Below, in pieces: positions 60,776-64,000 of a stretch of DNA of 64,000 nucleotides (the first letter of the stretch is position 1; every line of letters begins with the position of its first letter). Made by a program: the position numbers and the translations under genes. The notes under the pieces are model-generated. The model did not search any database. It was given only the letters and a program-made list of their open reading frames with translations, and was not told where the DNA came from. Source of the stretch: Pseudomonas sp. SDI (GTDB taxonomy: Bacteria; Pseudomonadota; Gammaproteobacteria; Pseudomonadales; Pseudomonadaceae); assembly GCF_003105155.1 (NCBI RefSeq), contig NZ_QETK01000008.1, forward strand, positions 62,001-126,000, written 5' to 3'.

Positions 60776-62136
60776 CGTCAATCCGACGTCGCACCCTCAC
60801 CCTGATCATCGGCCTGATGTTCCTCGGCTTCGCCGTGATCAGTGCCCTCAACCTTCACGACAGCAACCACGAAATTGCCGAAGTCTACGATGCACAACTG
60901 GCACAAAACGCCAGGCTGTTGCAGGGCGTGATGCGGATGCCGCTGGCCAACAAGGAATATGCCCAGCTGTATGGCGCGTTCAACTCGGCGCTGGCCGAAG
61001 CGGTGCCCAAGATCGACGGTCACCCCTATGAAAGCAAGATCGCCTTCCAGGTCTGGAACAGCGACGGCGCGATTCTGGTGCACACCGTTAGCGCCCCTAC
61101 GCTGTCGGCAGCCCCGTTCAAAGCCGGCTTCAGCGATGTCGTGGATGTGAACAATCGTTATTGGCGCGCGTTCGCTCTGGAAGACAAGCAGAACGGTATG
61201 CGCATCTGGGTGGGCGAGCGCGACGATGTCCGCGACGACCTGGTCGCCCGTATCGTACGCCATACCTTGTGGCCCAACGTGCTCGGCAGCCTGATCCTTG
61301 CCGCCATGATCTGGTTTGCCATCGGCTGGGGGCTCAAGCCCCTGGCGGACATGGCCGCCACCCTTCGCGCCCGGCACAGCGGTGCGCTGGAACCCCTGCA
61401 ACTGACGCCCCTGCCCAGCGAACTGGAACCGATGCAGGCGGCGCTCAACCGTATGCTGGCGCAGATTCAGGAAGTGCTCGGCCGCGAGCGGCGCTTCATT
61501 GCCGACGCGGCGCACGAAATGCGCACCCCGTTGGCGGTGCTGAAGGTGCATGCACAGAACTTGATGGAGGCCCAATCCGATGAAAGTCGCCGCGAATCAC
61601 TGGCGCACCTGATTGCCGGGGTGGACCGTACCAGCCGACTGGTCAATCAATTGCTGACCCTGGCCCGTATCGAACCGCAGACGGCGACACCGATGCCATC
61701 GCCCAGCGATCTTGCCGCCATCGTTCGCGACAGCCTCGCCCAATTGACCCCCTGGGTATTGAGCAAAGGCCTTGAACTGGCGTTCGACGTCGACCCTGGC
61801 GTATACCCACTGAGGGCTGATCCGACCGTCATTAACATCGCACTGAACAACCTGGTGACCAACGCCGCCAATTTTTCGCCCGCTCAGGGGCTGATCACCG
61901 TACGCCTGAAAAAATATGCCGATCGCTACCGACTGGCGGTGGAAGACGAAGGCCCGGGCATCGAGGAGTCTGAGCGTAGTCGGCTGTTGGAGCGTTTCTA
62001 CAGTCGCGGAAACGACCAGGGCGCAGGATTGGGGCTGGCGATCGTGAAGCGCATCGCGGACCGGTTGGGCGGCCAGATAACACTTGAAAATCGCCCCCAG
62101 GGTGGGACGTGTGCAACATTGGAGCTGTGCGTTTGA
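60772..62136 (+). CDS. QseC-like sensor histidine kinase
   Basis: The product has 454 residues. Membrane helices lie at about 9-27 and 168-188, with a periplasmic sensor between. HAMP-like residues follow, then the phosphoacceptor H249 in ADAAHEMRTPLAVLKVH. The ATPase domain has ALNNLVTNAANFSP, EDEGPGI and GAGLGLAIVKRIADRLGG. It overlaps the response-regulator stop by four bases (ATGA) and completes the operon. It probably senses an envelope signal related to the product of the upstream enzymes. Confidence 0.93.
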   Translation: MTSIRRRTLTLIIGLMFLGFAVISALNLHDSNHEIAEVYDAQLAQNARLLQGVMRMPLANKEYAQLYGAFNSALAEAVPKIDGHPYESKIAFQVWNSDGAILVHTVSAPTLSAAPFKAGFSDVVDVNNRYWRAFALEDKQNGMRIWVGERDDVRDDLVARIVRHTLWPNVLGSLILAAMIWFAIGWGLKPLADMAATLRARHSGALEPLQLTPLPSELEPMQAALNRMLAQIQEVLGRERRFIADAAHEMRTPLAVLKVHAQNLMEAQSDESRRESLAHLIAGVDRTSRLVNQLLTLARIEPQTATPMPSPSDLAAIVRDSLAQLTPWVLSKGLELAFDVDPGVYPLRADPTVINIALNNLVTNAANFSPAQGLITVRLKKYADRYRLAVEDEGPGIEESERSRLLERFYSRGNDQGAGLGLAIVKRIADRLGGQITLENRPQGGTCATLELCV

Positions 62137-62217
62137 CCTGCATCAAGCAGGGGGCGCCGGACAGGTGTAGATAAAGAAGGGTGCGTTATGCCCCTCTCTC
62201 CCCTCGGAGTAAATCCC

Positions 62218-62790
62218 ATGGCACCTGTTCAATCCACCGTTCAATTCCCGTCCAGCCCTGCCTTTGCGCCTGAAGCAGGCGAGCACTGGATAGAGCCGCT
62301 GAAGGATGGCGGACACGTTCTGATCAGGCCATTGCGTGCAGAAGACCGTGAGCGTGAGCGAGCCTTCATCATGCGGCTCTCACCCGAGTCGCGGCATTTT
62401 CGCTTCCTCGCTCAGATCAAGGAGCCTGGAGAAGCCCTGCTTGATCAACTGATGACCATCGACCAGCGTCAGCATATGGCGTATGTCGCATTGGCCCATG
62501 TCGATGGCGAACTGCAGGAGGTGGGGATCAGCCGCTATGCCGCATGCACCGACCCTGGCGAATGTGAGTGCGCAGTCACCATCGATGATCAATGGCAACA
62601 TCGCGGCCTGGGTTCGTTGCTGCTTGGCCACCTGATCGACAAAGCACGGGCCAATGGTTTCAATACGCTGTATTCGATTGACGCTGCCGCCAATACGGCA
62701 ATGCGCGAACTGGCCCGCGAGCTGGGTTTCTCGACGTCCCGAGACCCCGACGACAGCTGCCAGGTCATCCATCGTCTTTCATTGGTTTGA
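62218..62790 (+). CDS. GNAT-family N-acetyltransferase
   Basis: The product has 190 residues. The GNAT core has VLIRPLRAEDRERERAFIMR, SPESRHFRFLAQIK, AVTIDDQWQHRGLGSLLLGHL with the Q/RxxGxG/A acetyl-CoA loop, and ARELGFSTSRDPDDS at the end. It resembles the C-terminal acetyltransferase domain of PatZ/Pat protein-lysine acetyltransferases, here as a stand-alone domain. ATG 62218 follows GGAG. It is convergent with the membrane-protein gene with a 12-base overlap. Confidence 0.9.
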   Translation: MAPVQSTVQFPSSPAFAPEAGEHWIEPLKDGGHVLIRPLRAEDRERERAFIMRLSPESRHFRFLAQIKEPGEALLDQLMTIDQRQHMAYVALAHVDGELQEVGISRYAACTDPGECECAVTIDDQWQHRGLGSLLLGHLIDKARANGFNTLYSIDAAANTAMRELARELGFSTSRDPDDSCQVIHRLSLV

Positions 62791-63432
62791 TGCGGCTTGC
62801 GGGGTGGAAAACTGCCCCGCTGGCAGCACGCGATTCAGGCACTGTTGCTCGTCCTCTGCGGTAATGCCCTGAAAATCAGTGACCTCCAGGACGGAGGTAT
62901 TGAACAGGGCGAGCCGCCCTACGCCATTTCTGTCCAGAAACAGTTCCGACAGGCACATGCACAGCGACGACGCGGCAGCGATGGGGCGCCCTCCGGCTCC
63001 CGGCAACCCAAGTTGGTCATTGAGGTGGGTCTCACACGCCGCAACGATGGTGCGCACTGATCGGGCGGCAAAATACAGGGTGGTCGGGTAACCCACCCCT
63101 ACGGCTATCAGCAAACACAATGCAAGATTCGATTCCTTGGCCCAGGTTGTAAGGCGCTCCAGCGCCAGCCGCCCTCCTGAACTATTCGAACTGAATATCG
63201 CTTTGCCCACCCGCAGGGTGTAACGGTGTTGCACAACAATGCCTACGGCCAGGCTGATGGCAGCAAACCCCAGCAGGATCCACGGCTTGGCGATAACCAG
63301 CGCGGCAATGCCGTCGAATGCGGTTGCCAACGACACCCACACGACAAAACTGATGACCGTCACGATGATGACGAAGCTGCCGCGTGGTCTTTCGAACCAG
63401 GCCGTGAGTTTCTGTTTACGGGTGTCGTTCAT
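62779..63432 (-). CDS. Membrane protein of unknown function
   Basis: The product has 217 residues. Two helices near the N-terminus (FVIIVTVISFVVWVSLATAF and PWILLGFAAISLAVGIVVQH) and one near residue 105 (LALCLLIAVGVGYPTTLYFA) surround a long soluble C-terminal half. ATG 63432 is preferred to 63438 because AAGGGG then lies seven bases ahead. The next gene upstream on the same strand is a universal stress protein gene 103 bp away. I do not recognise the family. Confidence 0.7.
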   Translation of the reverse strand: MNDTRKQKLTAWFERPRGSFVIIVTVISFVVWVSLATAFDGIAALVIAKPWILLGFAAISLAVGIVVQHRYTLRVGKAIFSSNSSGGRLALERLTTWAKESNLALCLLIAVGVGYPTTLYFAARSVRTIVAACETHLNDQLGLPGAGGRPIAAASSLCMCLSELFLDRNGVGRLALFNTSVLEVTDFQGITAEDEQQCLNRVLPAGQFSTPQAASNQ

Positions 63433-63535
63433 CAGCATGCCCCTTTGCCTGCGAACCTGCCTGACGCCAACGGCTGGAGCAGGTACTGACTACGGGTAAC
63501 CGTACCTATTGCACCCAGCAAGGTGGCGGCATGAT

Positions 63536-64000
63536 TCAGCTCTCCATCGGTGGCTGGATGGCGATGGGAGAAGCCGGGCCAACGGCCAGCACCGCGCAAT
63601 GCCCAGCGCTCACGGTCCGCTCAGTCGTGTCGCCGAGCAGTTTACCCAGCCCTTTGGGTTGCACCACGCCCATGACCACCACATCCGCTGCCAATGCACG
63701 CACCCGCTCAGCAATCACCGCCACCGGAGCACCTTCCATAAAGTGGCGACACTGCGCGGCCACACCGTAGGCATCGGCCAACTCGTCAAACGGCTCACGT
63801 AACGCCGCTACGTACTCCTCAACCCAATCAAGCGCGACGCTGGTATCCGCCACAAACGCGGGCGCAATGGCGTAGGCACATACGAGGTGCAACTGGGCAT
63901 CGCACTGCAACGCCATCGCGATAGCGGCGCGGACGATGGTGTGATTGAAGTCGTGCTGTTGTGCCGAAAGCGAGGTATCAACCGCCGCCAGGATCATCGT
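63536..64000 (-). CDS. Universal stress protein, 5' end cut by window edge
   Basis: The visible part has 154 residues. MILAAVDTSLSAQQHD opens a UspA fold, and the end has ADVVVMGVVQPKGLGKLLGDTTERTVSAGHCAVLAVGP with the G-x2-G-x9-G(S/T)-like nucleotide pattern. The codon before the visible methionine is open (threonine), so this may be the second Usp domain of a longer tandem protein continuing past 64000. Roles are in stress survival, often ATP- or lipid-binding. Confidence 0.85.
   Translation of the reverse strand, partial: TMILAAVDTSLSAQQHDFNHTIVRAAIAMALQCDAQLHLVCAYAIAPAFVADTSVALDWVEEYVAALREPFDELADAYGVAAQCRHFMEGAPVAVIAERVRALAADVVVMGVVQPKGLGKLLGDTTERTVSAGHCAVLAVGPASPIAIQPPMES

Overview
The window reads as a chromosomal segment of a Pseudomonas, probably close to the P. 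putida group. This is inferred from GC-rich codon use, Pseudomonas-type REP/REPIN repeats and gene families typical of the genus (class C beta-lactamase, RTX heme peroxidase with a type I exporter, FAN1 with its helicase, ArsR-GAPDH-ArsJ). No rRNA or tRNA gene and no CRISPR array was recognised.

Layout. 1-10.4 kb: a giant secreted heme peroxidase with RTX repeats (cut by the left edge), a histidine kinase/LuxR response-regulator pair, and a complete three-gene type I secretion system. 10.6-16.5 kb: a sulfur-ester scavenging operon (SsuA-like binding protein, arylsulfotransferase, TonB receptor) divergent from a GlxA/AraC regulator, then a 27-residue membrane peptide. 16.5-19.3 kb: an HD hydrolase and a thiamin-salvage operon (two TenA paralogues) behind a TPP riboswitch. 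19.3-23.7 kb: GltS, HutG, an IclR regulator and a P1/DmpA peptidase. 23.7-29.5 kb: AmpC, a kappa-GST-like isomerase, an SDR that lacks its catalytic Ser and Tyr, a TetR regulator, a LysE exporter, a small exported HExxH protein and a methyltransferase. 29.6-34.4 kb: an AttEFGH-like ABC system with a lipocalin-type lipoprotein. 34.6-45.3 kb: a UvrD-like helicase, pirin, phosphoglucomutase, and a DNA-repair block (XPD/DinG-like helicase, FAN1 nuclease, and a protein with a PP-loop-like motif). 45.5-47.7 kb: a zinc-type oxidoreductase and a divergent LysR regulator.

47.64-51.17 kb is a decayed genomic island of visibly lower GC, apparently inserted at the 3' end of the LysR gene: both ends carry a 33-bp imperfect repeat that encodes the same LysR C-terminus. 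It holds a truncated integrase fused tail-on to a truncated RHS gene, a polymorphic-toxin fragment, an HNH-type toxin with a DUF4272 candidate immunity gene, and a YhaV toxin fragment. 51.3-54.1 kb is an intact arsR-GAPDH-arsJ arsenate-resistance operon, followed by TrkH on the opposite strand.

55.8-62.1 kb is the most intriguing region. Seven tightly overlapping genes on one strand encode a thermostable-hemolysin/GNAT-like protein, an AMP-dependent ligase, a heme-oxygenase-like diiron protein, an SDR, an exported TPR protein, and an OmpR-family response regulator with its histidine kinase. Together they look like a small self-regulated acyl or lipid modification pathway for which I know no characterised equivalent. 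The window ends with a GNAT acetyltransferase, a membrane protein and a universal stress protein cut by the right edge.
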